In this document: piece by piece, positions 53,666 to 62,182 of the stretch
Layout of the letters: each line of letters starts with the position of its first letter
Numbering within the stretch: position 1 is the stretch's first letter
Assembly (NCBI GenBank): GCA_963846505.1
Contig: CAWJWD010000001.1
Span: 992,001-1,056,000, forward strand
DNA from: JACVRW01 sp963846505
GTDB taxonomy: Bacteria > Actinomycetota > Thermoleophilia > Solirubrobacterales > Thermoleophilaceae
Direction: 5' to 3'
DNA: 64,000 bases
Notes under the pieces: model-generated
What the model was told of the DNA's origin: nothing
The model's database searches: none
What the model saw: the letters and a program-made list of their open reading frames with translations, nothing else
Made by a program: the position numbers and the translations under genes

Positions 53666-54418
53666 CTAGTCGCCGACCCTGACGACGTGGGTCGAGACGA
53701 CCATGTCGTGCAGACAGCGGTTCTCGTCGTCCCACAGCGGCCAGAGCACGTCGAGCAGCGTCGGGATGTAGAACAGGAGGCTGCCGAGCCCGCCGAAGAG
53801 CAGGCCCTTCACGACGAACTCGCGCAGGAACGCGAAGCCCACGTCGACCGGCTGTCCCGCGTTCCGGATCACGGCGATGCCGATGATCTGCTTGCCCCAC
53901 GTCTGTCCGTTGTGCGGCCCCTGCCGCCCCATCAGCAACGGGGCGTAGAGCAGCGCCGCAGCCAGCACCGCGAGGCCGGCGATCACGAAGAAGACGACCG
54001 CGCCGACGCCGCTGCCCGACGCCGCGATGATCGCCACGACGACGCCGACGGCGAACAGGGGAACCGTCACGATCAGCCAGTCCAGCAGCGACGCCGCCAC
54101 GCGGCTGCCCCAGCTCGCGAGCGGACGGCCGGCCCAGGCCGACCGGGGATCCGACAGCGGCGCCTGCCAGCCCCCGGGCGGCGTGGGGCCGCCGTAGCGC
54201 AGCGCGGCGGGCTCCTCCGGGGAATCCGTGGGCAGGGAGAACCGCGCCGGCGGCGCTGGGAACTGCGGCGCCTGGGGTCCTGGGGCAGGCGCTTGCGGCC
54301 CGCCGGGACCGGGTGCCTGGGGTCCGACCGGCGGCGGGCCGGGCGGGCCTCCCGGAGGAGGCGCCTCGCTCTGGTCGCCGTCGCCGGGTCGGTCGGTGGG
54401 AGGCGGTCCGCTTTCCAT
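53666..54418 (-). CDS. RDD family membrane protein
   Basis: This 250-residue protein starts with about 75 residues of Pro/Gly/Gln-rich sequence and then an RDD domain: SRVAASLLDWLIVTVPLFAVG, further helices, and GPHNGQTWGKQIIGIAVIR. RDD proteins are three-helix membrane proteins of poorly known, possibly transport-related, function. It is convergent with purA with four bases between the stops. Confidence 0.88.
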   Translation of the reverse strand: MESGPPPTDRPGDGDQSEAPPPGGPPGPPPVGPQAPGPGGPQAPAPGPQAPQFPAPPARFSLPTDSPEEPAALRYGGPTPPGGWQAPLSDPRSAWAGRPLASWGSRVAASLLDWLIVTVPLFAVGVVVAIIAASGSGVGAVVFFVIAGLAVLAAALLYAPLLMGRQGPHNGQTWGKQIIGIAVIRNAGQPVDVGFAFLREFVVKGLLFGGLGSLLFYIPTLLDVLWPLWDDENRCLHDMVVSTHVVRVGD

Positions 54419-54452
54419 CGCGCGAATGTACCCGAGCAGGCGACTGCCGGCC

Positions 54453-55115
54453 CTACGGCCCGTCGGTCTCCAAGACCACCTGCTCGCCCCGGCGCAGGAA
54501 GCGCAGGCCGAGGACGGCCGACGCGAGCGTGGCGATCACCGCCAGCGCAATCTGCACGCTGAGGATGCCCTCGCGCGTCCAGTAGACGTCGTCGAGCTCG
54601 AGCAGCAGCGCCGACTCGTCCAGCGTCAAGCCCATGCCGACGCCGAACGGCACCGCCAGCCGCGGCTCGAGCGCCTCGTTGCGGGTCAGGATCGCGGCCG
54701 CGCCCGAGCCGAACGCCAGCGCGATCCCGGGCACGAAGTGGTGGATGTGGCGGTGGCCGACGCGCAGGTTGCGAAACGGCCCCACGTGGCGACGGCGACG
54801 CAGGCCATAGGTGATCGTGCGCGCGAGCAGGAACGTGACCGAGAACGACGTCAGCAGGTTGAACATCGCGTTCTCACGCGTCGAGACGTCCCGGTAGCCG
54901 GCCCGCACCACCTGGGCCGTCTCGGCGACCGCCTCCTCGGCGGCGGCCAGCGGACGGTCGGTCTCGGCAGGCAGCGGCGCGGACCCGCGCCGCCAGACGC
55001 GGGCGATCTCGGCGGCGATCACCGCCACGAGCGAGCCGGCCGCCGCCACGCCGAGGACGACCGTGGCCCGATCGGCCGCCAGCGGACGGCGGCGGTGCGG
55101 GAGCCGTGGCCTCAT
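54453..55115 (-). CDS. Conserved membrane protein with HxHH motif
   Basis: This 220-residue protein has about five hydrophobic segments. The conserved cytoplasm-edge motif VGHRHIHHFVPGI, and an acidic LTLDESALLLELDDVYW stretch, are shared with uncharacterised actinobacterial integral membrane proteins. The clustered histidines and acids could bind metal, which is inference. It lies downstream of the nucleotide-sugar genes but is separated from them by 58 bases. Confidence 0.72.
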   Translation of the reverse strand: MRPRLPHRRRPLAADRATVVLGVAAAGSLVAVIAAEIARVWRRGSAPLPAETDRPLAAAEEAVAETAQVVRAGYRDVSTRENAMFNLLTSFSVTFLLARTITYGLRRRRHVGPFRNLRVGHRHIHHFVPGIALAFGSGAAAILTRNEALEPRLAVPFGVGMGLTLDESALLLELDDVYWTREGILSVQIALAVIATLASAVLGLRFLRRGEQVVLETDGP

Positions 55116-55173
55116 GGCAACCCCAACACCGAGCAGTCCCGTTCGCTCCGGGCCGACTGGTGCGCGGCGGCGG

Positions 55174-55896
55174 TCAAGGCGCCTCGCCCACGATCCGCGC
55201 CGGCACGCCCAGCGCGAGCTTGCCCGGCGGCACGTCGCGCGTCACGACCGCGCCGGCGGCGACGAAGGCGCCCTCGCCGATCTCCACCGCGGGCAGCAGC
55301 ACGGCGCCGCCGCCGATCCGGCAGCCGCGGCGCAGCGTCGGCCCGCGCAGCTCCTCGCCGCGCAGACGTCGCCCGGCGGTCGGGTCGTTGGTCGTCGTCA
55401 CCTGCGGGGCGACGAAGACGTCGTCCTCGACCAGCGTGTGCGCGGTCACGTACGCGCCCGTCTGTATCCGCACGCGCGCGCCGACCGTGACGTCGTTCTC
55501 CACCGACGCCGCCCGCCCGACGACGCTGCCGGCCCCGATCACGGAACGCTCGCGCACGTGCGCCTGGTCGGCCACGACGCAGCCGTCCTCGAGCCGGGCG
55601 CCCGCGACCACGACCGCCTGCGCTCCCACCACGCAACCCTCCCCCACGACCGCCGGCGGCGACAGCTCGCGCGGGGAGCTCGACGCCGGGCCGAGCGCGA
55701 CCGGCTTGCCGATCACGCAGCCGTCCTGCAGCACCGCCCGCTCGCCGATCCGAGTCCCTGCGTGGATCACGACGCCGGCTCCGACGATCGTGCTCGCCGG
55801 CAGCACGACGCCCTCGCCGAGCAGCAGCCCGGGGGCGCGCTCCGAGGACGTCAGCCGCGGCGCGGCCGGCGCGGCGGGGTCATGCCCCCGTCCCAC
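55174..55896 (-). CDS. Left-handed beta-helix acyltransferase (WbpD-like N-acetyltransferase)
   Basis: This protein of 240 residues is built almost wholly of hexapeptide repeats (for example IVGAGVVIHAGTRIGERAVL) and ends with VTRDVPPGKLALGVPARIVG, the usual trimeric acetyltransferase finish. WbpD-type enzymes acetylate the 3-amino group of UDP-sugar acids, and the oxidoreductase, dehydrogenase and epimerase upstream support that role. GTG 55896 overlaps the oxidoreductase end by 17 bases. Confidence 0.8.
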   Translation of the reverse strand: MGRGHDPAAPAAPRLTSSERAPGLLLGEGVVLPASTIVGAGVVIHAGTRIGERAVLQDGCVIGKPVALGPASSSPRELSPPAVVGEGCVVGAQAVVVAGARLEDGCVVADQAHVRERSVIGAGSVVGRAASVENDVTVGARVRIQTGAYVTAHTLVEDDVFVAPQVTTTNDPTAGRRLRGEELRGPTLRRGCRIGGGAVLLPAVEIGEGAFVAAGAVVTRDVPPGKLALGVPARIVGEAP

Positions 55897-56887
55897 GCCT
55901 GCTCCCCTCCAGCGACGCCTGCAGCTGCTCCAGCACGCGCACGACCGCGAGCCCCGAGCGCGGTCCCGAGCGCGGCGGCTGCCCGTCGCGCACCCGCTCG
56001 ACGAAGTGGCGGCACTCGATCCGCAGCGGCTCCTCGTTGGGCACGCGGGGGCTGAAGATGTCGCCCGAGCGCGCGATGTACTCGCCATACGAGGCGTAGT
56101 CCTCGTCGAAGCCCTTGTCGTAGACGGTCAGCTTGCGTTCCAGCTCGGTGTCGTCGAAGGTCGCCATCTTGCGCGAGCCGACGACCGTCAGCCGGCGTTC
56201 CTTGTGCGGGTCGAGCCAGGACAGGTGCATGTGCGCCGCGAGCCCGGAGGGAAAGCGCAGGTAGCAGAAGACGACGTCCTCGATCCCGGGGCGCATGTAG
56301 CTCTCGCCCACCGCCCGGCACTCGTACGGCTCCTCGCCGGCGAGCCGCAACAGGACCGACACGTCGTGCGCGCCGAGCGACCAGAGCGCGTTCTCGTCCG
56401 CGCGCAGCTTGCCGAGGTTGAGCCGATTCGAGTAGACGTAGCGGACGTCGCCGAGCTCGCCGCCGTCGACCATCTGCTTGAGCAGCTCGACGCCCGGGTG
56501 GTACTCGAGCAGGTGCCCGACCATCAGCACGCGCTCGGCCCGCTCGGCCGCGGCCACCACCCGCTCCGCGTCGGCGACCGAGATCGCCAGCGGCTTCTCG
56601 ACGAAGCAGTGCTTGCCCGCGGCGAGCACGCGCTCGGCGAGCGCCGCGTGGCTGGGCACGTCGGTGGCCACCACGACGGCGTCGAGGGCGTCGTCGGCGA
56701 GCAGGTCGTCGAGCTCCGCTGTCGCCCGCGCGCCCGGGAACGCCGTCGCCCAGCGCTCGCGCGCCTGCTCGGAGCCGTCGCAGATCCAGGCGAGCTCGGC
56801 CTCCGGCAGCCGGTCGAAGTTGCGCGCGAGGTTCGGCCCCCAGTAGCCGAGCCCGACGACGCCGACGCGTACGGGCTCGGAGCTCAC
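55880..56887 (-). CDS. Gfo/Idh/MocA-family NAD(P) oxidoreductase (WbpB/GnnA-like)
   Basis: This 335-residue dehydrogenase has an N-terminal Rossmann motif VGVVGLGYWGPNLARNF, the family EKPLAISVADAERVV segment, and an AHDVSVLL region containing catalytic His and Asp. It probably oxidises C3 of a UDP-N-acetyl sugar (acid). It starts at GTG in a GTGA overlap with the nucleotide-sugar dehydrogenase and overlaps the acetyltransferase downstream, indicating a single pathway. Confidence 0.86.
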   Translation of the reverse strand: MSSEPVRVGVVGLGYWGPNLARNFDRLPEAELAWICDGSEQARERWATAFPGARATAELDDLLADDALDAVVVATDVPSHAALAERVLAAGKHCFVEKPLAISVADAERVVAAAERAERVLMVGHLLEYHPGVELLKQMVDGGELGDVRYVYSNRLNLGKLRADENALWSLGAHDVSVLLRLAGEEPYECRAVGESYMRPGIEDVVFCYLRFPSGLAAHMHLSWLDPHKERRLTVVGSRKMATFDDTELERKLTVYDKGFDEDYASYGEYIARSGDIFSPRVPNEEPLRIECRHFVERVRDGQPPRSGPRSGLAVVRVLEQLQASLEGSRRGTGA

Positions 56888-58131
56888 AGGCGCACGAGGT
56901 TCGTCGCCTCGATGCCGCGCGTGACGCCGCGGAAGTCGACCACCAGCCGCGCGTCGCGCACGATCCGCTCGAGCCCGAGCCCGGGGTGGGCGGTCACGAT
57001 CACGACGCAGTCCGCCTCGTCGATCGCATCGGGCAGCGACTCGGAGGTCAGGTCGAAGTCGGCCAGCTCCGGCACGAAGTCGTCGTGGTAGGTCAGCTGC
57101 GCCCCCTGCTCGCGCAGCAGCCGCATGATCTTCAGCGCCGGGGACTCGCGCAGGTCGCCGACGCCCGGCTTGTAGGAGACGCCGACGATCGCCACGCGCG
57201 AGCCGTTGATCGGCTTGGCGTGCTCGTTTAGCGCACGGCCGATCTTCTCGACGCAGAAGTACGGCATGCGCTGGTTGACCTCGCCCGCGAGCTCGATGAA
57301 CTCGGTCGGCTGGTCGAACTCGCGCGCTCGCCATGCCAGGTAGAACGGGTCGACCGGCAGGCAGTGGCCCCCCATCCCCGGACCCGGCTTGAACGACATG
57401 AAGCCGTAGGGCTTGGTGGCCGCCGCCTCGACGACCTCCCAGACGTCGATCCCCATCCGGTCGCACAGCATCGCCAGCTCGTTGACGAGCGCGATGTTGA
57501 CCGAGCGGAAGACGTTCTCGAGCAGCTTCGTCAGCTCCGCGGCCTCCGGTGTCGAGACCGGCACGACCTCGTCGCAGACGGTCTCGTAGAGGGCGACCGC
57601 ACGCGCCCGGCAGTCCTCGGTCAACCCGCCGACGACCTTTGGGGTGTTGCGCATCGCGTAGTCGGTGCGGCCAGGGTCGATGCGCTCGGGCGAGAAGGCG
57701 ACGTTGAAGTCTCGCCCGGCGGCCAGTCCCGACTCCTCCAGCAGCGGCACCAGCCGCTCGCGCGTGGTGCCGGGGTAGGTCGTCGACTCGAGCACCACCA
57801 GCTGGCCCGCCTGCAGCACGCGAGCGAGCGACGTGCCGGCGGCGAGCAACGGGCCGAGGTCCGGCTCGCGGTTGCGCGTCAGCGGCGTCGGCACCGCGAT
57901 GACGATGGCCTCCTCCTGCGCCAGGTCGGCGTAGCGGGTCGTCGGCTGGAAGCGATCCGCGATCGCGGCCAGGCGCCCGGAGGGCACGTCCTCGATGTGC
58001 GACTGCGAGCGCGCGAGCGCCTCGACGGCGCGCGCGTCGGTGTCCACGCCCACCACCTCGTGCCCCGCCTCGCAGAAGGCCACCGCCAGCGGGAGGCCGA
58101 CGTAGCCGAGACCGACGATCCCGATTCTCAT
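56884..58131 (-). CDS. Nucleotide-sugar 6-dehydrogenase (WecC/WbpA family)
   Basis: This 415-residue UDP-sugar dehydrogenase performs the two-step NAD+ oxidation of UDP-GlcNAc or UDP-ManNAc to the uronic acid. MRIGIVGLGYVGLPLAVAF binds NAD, the nucleophile is Cys257 in MGGHCLPVDPFY, and LLENVFRSVNIALVNE is the dimer-core helix. The substrate epimer cannot be fixed by eye; with a 2-epimerase immediately upstream, UDP-ManNAc is likely. It is coupled to the epimerase by ATGA. Confidence 0.93.
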   Translation of the reverse strand: MRIGIVGLGYVGLPLAVAFCEAGHEVVGVDTDARAVEALARSQSHIEDVPSGRLAAIADRFQPTTRYADLAQEEAIVIAVPTPLTRNREPDLGPLLAAGTSLARVLQAGQLVVLESTTYPGTTRERLVPLLEESGLAAGRDFNVAFSPERIDPGRTDYAMRNTPKVVGGLTEDCRARAVALYETVCDEVVPVSTPEAAELTKLLENVFRSVNIALVNELAMLCDRMGIDVWEVVEAAATKPYGFMSFKPGPGMGGHCLPVDPFYLAWRAREFDQPTEFIELAGEVNQRMPYFCVEKIGRALNEHAKPINGSRVAIVGVSYKPGVGDLRESPALKIMRLLREQGAQLTYHDDFVPELADFDLTSESLPDAIDEADCVVIVTAHPGLGLERIVRDARLVVDFRGVTRGIEATNLVRL

Positions 58132-59204
58132 CGGCCGCCAGTGTAGGCCGCGAGCACGTCGCATACGCGCCTTGCCGCCTGGCCGTCGCCGTACAGCTGC
58201 GGCCGCGCGGCGGGCAGCGGCCGCTCGAGCGCCGCCAGCGCGGCATCCCGGTCGAGGTCGACGAGCACGTTCCAGCCGGCGTCGACGGTCTCGACCCACT
58301 CGGTCGTGTCGCGCAGCGTCACGCAGGGGACGCCCAGCAGGTAGGCCTCCTTCTGGACGCCACCGGAGTCCGTCAGCACCGCGCGGGCGTGGCGCGTGAG
58401 CTGCAGGAAGTCGAGATAGCCGAGCGGCGGCGCCAGCTCCACGCCGTCGGCGCGCTCCAAGCGCCCGAGCAGGTCGGCGGCCTCGAGCCGGGCGCGCGTG
58501 CGCGGATGCAGCGGCAGCACCACCGGGTCCGGCAGCGCCTCGATCAGCTCGACCAGCCGCTTCAGCCGTGCGGGGTCGTCGACGTTGCCGGCACGATGGG
58601 CGGTGACGACGAGGTAGCCGCCCTCGCTCAGCCCCCGTTCCTCGACGGCCCGCGAGCGCTGCTCGGCGACGTCGCGGAACGCCAGCGAGACGTCGGCCAT
58701 CACGTCACCGACGAGGTGCGCCCGGCCGAGCACGTGCTCGCGCTCGAGGTTGGCGAGCGCGGTCTCGGTCGAGCACAGCAGCAGGTCGCTGGCGTGGTCG
58801 GTGAGGACGCGGTTGAGCTCCTCCGGCATCGAGCGGTCGAACGAGCGCATGCCGGCCTCGACGTGGCCGACGGGGATGCGTCGCTGCGCTCCCGCCAGCG
58901 CTCCCGCGAGCGTCGAGTTCGTGTCCCCGTAGACCAGCACCAGCTCGGGCTCCAGCTCGACCAGCAGCGGCTCCAGCGCAGCGAGGATGCGCGCGGTCTG
59001 GGCGGTGTTCGAGCCCGTGCCCGCTCCCAGCTCGCGCGCGGGCGCCGGCACGCCGAGCTCGTCGAAGAAGATCCGCGACAGCTCGTCGTCGTAGTGCTGT
59101 CCGGTGTGCACGAGCAGCTCCTCGTGGCGCTCGCGCAGCAGCCGCGAGACGGCGGCGGCCTTGACGAACTGGGGACGGTTTCCGATGACGGTGACGATGC
59201 GCAT
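58128..59204 (-). CDS. wecB: UDP-N-acetylglucosamine 2-epimerase (WecB/WbpI type)
   Basis: This 358-residue non-hydrolysing epimerase interconverts the 2-epimers of UDP-HexNAc. VTVIGNRPQFVKAAAVSRLL, VHTGQHYDDELSRIFF, VYGDTNSTLAG, GHVEAGMRSFDRSMPEE and TDSGGVQKEA are the conserved motifs. It is the first gene of a four-gene nucleotide-sugar operon, feeding cell-wall or exopolysaccharide synthesis. Confidence 0.94.
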   Translation of the reverse strand: MRIVTVIGNRPQFVKAAAVSRLLRERHEELLVHTGQHYDDELSRIFFDELGVPAPARELGAGTGSNTAQTARILAALEPLLVELEPELVLVYGDTNSTLAGALAGAQRRIPVGHVEAGMRSFDRSMPEELNRVLTDHASDLLLCSTETALANLEREHVLGRAHLVGDVMADVSLAFRDVAEQRSRAVEERGLSEGGYLVVTAHRAGNVDDPARLKRLVELIEALPDPVVLPLHPRTRARLEAADLLGRLERADGVELAPPLGYLDFLQLTRHARAVLTDSGGVQKEAYLLGVPCVTLRDTTEWVETVDAGWNVLVDLDRDAALAALERPLPAARPQLYGDGQAARRVCDVLAAYTGGR

Positions 59205-59249
59205 GGCGAGTGGCCGGGTGTCCGCGAGCGGCGGGGTCCGGCAGCGGGT

Positions 59250-60053
59250 CTAGACGGCGGCCAGCTCCTGCTCGATCCGCTCGCGCAGCGCCCCCGCCAC
59301 CGCACGCGTGCGCTCGCCGTGCTCGAGCGCATGCTGCTCGATGCGCACGATCGGCTGCGCCTCGCGGTTGGTGGACGCGAAGAACGCCTCGTGGGCGGCG
59401 AGGATGTCGTCGGTGGTGCAGGGGCGCTCGACGACCTCGGCGACCTCCAGCACGTAGCGGCGGGTGATCGAGTCGAGGATGTGGTCCTCGAGCGGCGGCG
59501 TGCAGAGCGTGCCCTGGGAGTCGACCCAGAACAACGACATCGTCGGCCCTTCGAGCACCCGGCCGTGCGGAGTGACGAGCAGCGCCTCGTCGAAGCCGCG
59601 CTCGCGCGCGAGGCGGGTGGCGAGCATGTTGCCGCCGTAGGAGAGCGACTTGACCCCGTCGAGGATGCGCGGCGGCGAGTAGGTGACGAAGCCGGCGCTG
59701 GTGGGTTCCCGGTAGTCCGGCACCGGCTCGGTCAGCAGCAGGCGATGGCCGCCGCGGGTGAGCACGAGCCGCAGCAGGCGGTCCTCGTCCGTGCCGCGCT
59801 CGGCGAGCAGCCGCGGGATCTCGGCCTCCAGCTCCGTCCGCGGCACGTCGCCGAGCCGCAGGTTCGCGGCCGAGCGCTCGAACCGGTCGAGGTGCTCGCG
59901 CAGCGCGAACGGCTTGCCGCCGTAGACGCGCAGCACCTCGAAGATGCCGTCGCCGCGCAGCAGGCCCTCGTCGGTGGCCGGGATCGTGAGCTCGGAGGCC
60001 GGTGCGATGCGGCCGTCGAGGCAGCCGAGCTCCACGGTGGTCGTGGAAGGCAT
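59250..60053 (-). CDS. Class IV PLP aminotransferase (branched-chain/D-amino acid/ADC lyase family)
   Basis: This 267-residue fold-type IV PLP protein has LLRGDGIFEVLRVYGGKPF, the lysine at about 135 in KSLSYGGNMLA that carries PLP, and LEGPTMSLFWV. Family members are branched-chain aminotransferase, D-alanine aminotransferase and aminodeoxychorismate lyase; the short chain and GDGIFE motif favour the last two. Neighbours do not settle it. Confidence 0.85.
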   Translation of the reverse strand: MPSTTTVELGCLDGRIAPASELTIPATDEGLLRGDGIFEVLRVYGGKPFALREHLDRFERSAANLRLGDVPRTELEAEIPRLLAERGTDEDRLLRLVLTRGGHRLLLTEPVPDYREPTSAGFVTYSPPRILDGVKSLSYGGNMLATRLARERGFDEALLVTPHGRVLEGPTMSLFWVDSQGTLCTPPLEDHILDSITRRYVLEVAEVVERPCTTDDILAAHEAFFASTNREAQPIVRIEQHALEHGERTRAVAGALRERIEQELAAV

Positions 60054-60062
60054 GCCGTAAGG

Positions 60063-61352
60063 CTACGCAGTCGCTGATCGCTGCGCGGGCGGCCGCGCCC
60101 ACTCGGCCGCCAGGCGCACGACGACGGCGCTCGCAGCCGCCATGTCCTGCAGCGAGGCCCATTCCCGCGGCGAGTGATACTCGTGGCCGCCGGTGAAGAT
60201 GTTCGGCGTCGGCAGGCCCTTGGCGCTCAGCATCGAGCCGTCGGTCCCGCCGCGGATCGGCTCGCGCACGCGGCTCGAGCCCTCGGCCCGCAGCGCCCGC
60301 TCGGCCAGCGCCGTGACCTCGGGCGCCGCATCGATGTAGCAACGCATGTTCGGGTACTGCGGCTTGGAGTCGAAGCGCAGCCGCGCGCCCGGCACGGACC
60401 CCACCACCTGCTCGGCCGTGCGACGCACCAGCTCGACGTGCTCGGCCAGCAGCGCGTCGTCGAAGTCGCGTGCGATCAGCTGCACGACCGTCCGGCCGGC
60501 GTCTCCCTCGACCGAGTACACGTGCACGAAGCCCTCGCGGTCCTGCGTGGTCTCCGGCGTCAGTCTGTCGGTCGGCAGCGCCGCGATCACCCGGGCGGCC
60601 ACCACCGCGGCGTTGACGAGCTTGCCGTAGGCCCAGCCCGTGTGCACCTCGACGCCCTCGATCTCGAGCGTGATCGCGACGCCGCTGAAGGTCTCGTCCT
60701 GCAGCTCGCCCGGCTGCGAGCCGTCGAGCGTGTAGGCGCAATGGGCGCCGAACGCCTCGACGTCGAACAGCGTCGCGCCCTCGCCGATCTCCTCGTCCGG
60801 CGTGAAGCCGACCCGCAGCGTCGGGCGCGGCAGCTCCGGGTGCGCCTGCAGGTACGCGACCGCGGCCATGATCTCGGCCATGCCGGCCTTGTCGTCGGCG
60901 CCCAGCAGCGTGTCGCCGCTGGACGTGACGACGTCGTGCCCCACCTTCCCTGCGAGCACCGGCATCTCGGCGGGGTCGAGCACGGTGCCGGCGCGCGGCA
61001 GCTCGATGACGCCGCCGTCGTAGCCGCGGTGCACGATCGGCTCGACGCCGCCACCGGGCGCGTCCGGGCTGGTGTCGAGGTGGGCCAGCAGACCGATCGT
61101 CGGCGGCTCGCCCGCGACCGTCGCGGGCAGCGTGGCGGTGACGTAGCCGTTGTCGTCGACCGCGGCGTCGTCCAGGCCCAGCGCCAGCAGCTCCTCCACG
61201 AGCAGGCGCGCGAGCTCGAGCTGGCCCGGCGTGCTCGGCGAACGCTCGCGGGCGCGGGCGGACTGGGTGTCCACGCGCACGTAGCGCAGGAAGCGCTCGA
61301 GCAGGTCCGGCGCCAGCTCCTCGGCGAGCGGAGAGGTGTAGGGCGCGGTCAT
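60063..61352 (-). CDS. pepT: Peptidase T (tripeptide aminopeptidase), M20B
   Basis: This 429-residue zinc peptidase releases the N-terminal residue of tripeptides. It has FLRYVRVDTQS near the start, the metal-binding HLDTSPD, LLGADDKAGMAEIM, the catalytic EEIGEGA, the metal ligand region AYTLDGSQPGELQ, and GGTDGSMLSAKGLPTPNIFTGG close to the end (written in parts). All ligands are present. It lies nine bases upstream of the aminotransferase on the minus strand. Confidence 0.95.
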   Translation of the reverse strand: MTAPYTSPLAEELAPDLLERFLRYVRVDTQSARARERSPSTPGQLELARLLVEELLALGLDDAAVDDNGYVTATLPATVAGEPPTIGLLAHLDTSPDAPGGGVEPIVHRGYDGGVIELPRAGTVLDPAEMPVLAGKVGHDVVTSSGDTLLGADDKAGMAEIMAAVAYLQAHPELPRPTLRVGFTPDEEIGEGATLFDVEAFGAHCAYTLDGSQPGELQDETFSGVAITLEIEGVEVHTGWAYGKLVNAAVVAARVIAALPTDRLTPETTQDREGFVHVYSVEGDAGRTVVQLIARDFDDALLAEHVELVRRTAEQVVGSVPGARLRFDSKPQYPNMRCYIDAAPEVTALAERALRAEGSSRVREPIRGGTDGSMLSAKGLPTPNIFTGGHEYHSPREWASLQDMAAASAVVVRLAAEWARPPAQRSATA

Positions 61353-61371
61353 GGGCGTGAAGGCCTCGAAC

Positions 61372-61578
61372 CTAGCGCAAATCCTCGTGCCGCTCGCGCA
61401 GGCGCTGCTTGATCCGCTCGGCGTCGTCGGCGCAGTACGTGCTCCCGAACACCTCGATGCAGTCGGTCCAGTTCAGGTGGATCTGCGACAGCGGCTTGTC
61501 GAGGTTGCCCGTGAAGTACCAGAACAGCGCGGCGGCGACCGCCAGCGTCGCCGCGACCCGCTTGGGGGAGCCCGGCAT
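61372..61578 (-). CDS. Small membrane/secreted protein, unknown
   Basis: This 68-residue protein has a hydrophobic segment at about 8-24 and a short external part with two cysteines (TDCIEVFGSTYC) spaced to form a disulphide loop, then a charged helix. No family is recognised. It lies between pepT and the XRE regulator with plausible spacing (50 bases) and normal codon use. Confidence 0.6.
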   Translation of the reverse strand: MPGSPKRVAATLAVAAALFWYFTGNLDKPLSQIHLNWTDCIEVFGSTYCADDAERIKQRLRERHEDLR

Positions 61579-61628
61579 CGTTCAGGTGCCCGCTTGCCGC
61601 CCAGCGGGCTGGTGGGTGCTCGGGACGG

Positions 61629-61850
61629 CTACAGGATGCCGTCGTACAAGTCGTTCGGCGTGACGTTCAGCGCCCGGCAGAGCTTCGCGATCGTGCTCAG
61701 CTTGGGTTCGCGCAGCCCGCGCTCGATCTTGCTCGCCTGGGTGCGGTGCAACCCGGCAAGCTCGGCAAGCGCCTCTTGCGAGATTCCTTGCCGCTCGCGC
61801 TCTCTGCGCAGGTTCGCGGCGAAACGCTCGAGCTCGGTCACGGCCGGCAT
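61629..61850 (-). CDS. XRE-family small transcriptional regulator
   Basis: This 73-residue protein is almost entirely a Cro/CI helix-turn-helix: RERQGISQEALAELAGLHRT, then KIERGLREPKLSTIAKLC. It has the LNVTPNDLYDGIL end common in stand-alone XRE regulators. No partner toxin follows. A 15-bp tandem repeat array lies 40 bases upstream of its start and may be its operator, making autoregulation likely. Confidence 0.9.
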   Translation of the reverse strand: MPAVTELERFAANLRRERERQGISQEALAELAGLHRTQASKIERGLREPKLSTIAKLCRALNVTPNDLYDGIL

Positions 61851-61889
61851 GCTCGACGCGTCTAGACAGAAGGTCTACAGACCTCACGG

Positions 61890-61949
61890 CTCCAGTCTTT
61901 CAGTCTCCAGCCCACCAGACTCCACCCTACCAGGCTCTACACCACCAGA
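61890..61949 (-). repeat. Four-copy 15-bp tandem repeat before the XRE gene
   Basis: Read on the minus strand, four adjacent 15-mers follow one another: TCTGGTGGTGTAGAG, CCTGGTAGGGTGGAG, TCTGGTGGGCTGGAG and ACTGAAAGACTGGAG. The core is CTGGTGG-GTGGAG. A degenerate fifth unit may follow. The period is not a whole number of helical turns. It lies between the tRNA-Lys terminator and the XRE gene. Confidence 0.78.
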
Positions 61950-62032
61950 CGCCAACGCACCGGCAGCGAACGGCAACAGGGGTGCTGGGCGCGTGGCAAG
62001 CGCCCGTCGAGCCAATCGAGGTCAAGAACGAG

Positions 62033-62052
62033 AAAACCCCGCCGGAGCGGGG
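62033..62052 (-). terminator. Rho-independent terminator after tRNA-Lys
   Basis: On the minus strand CCCCGC-TCCG-GCGGGG is followed by TTTT: a six-base-pair G+C stem, a tetraloop and a short U-run, 20 bases downstream of the tRNA. It is the clearest intrinsic terminator in the window. Confidence 0.85.
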
Positions 62053-62071
62053 CTTTCGTGCTGCGCGGTGA

Positions 62072-62144
62072 TGGGCCGTGAAGGACTCGAACCTTCAACC
62101 TTGAGATTAAGAGTCTCCTGCTCTACCAGTTGAGCTAACGGCCC
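62072..62144 (-). tRNA. tRNA-Lys (anticodon CTT)
   Basis: The minus strand gives a 73-base cloverleaf: acceptor GGGCCGT/ACGGCCC, D-stem GCTC/GAGC, anticodon loop CTCTTAA (CTT reading AAG), and T-arm GAAGG-TTCGAGT-CCTTC. The first anticodon-stem pair is G-A; the other four pair. The discriminator is A and CCA is not encoded. Confidence 0.97.
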
Positions 62145-62182
62145 GCAGCGAGCTGCGATTCTAGACGGCTCGACGCGGAGCG

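Noticed and set aside
61351..62133. 260-codon plus-strand frame through the XRE, repeat and tRNA-Lys region
   Set aside because: It crosses a tRNA, a terminator and the repeat array, and is antisense to a clear helix-turn-helix gene.
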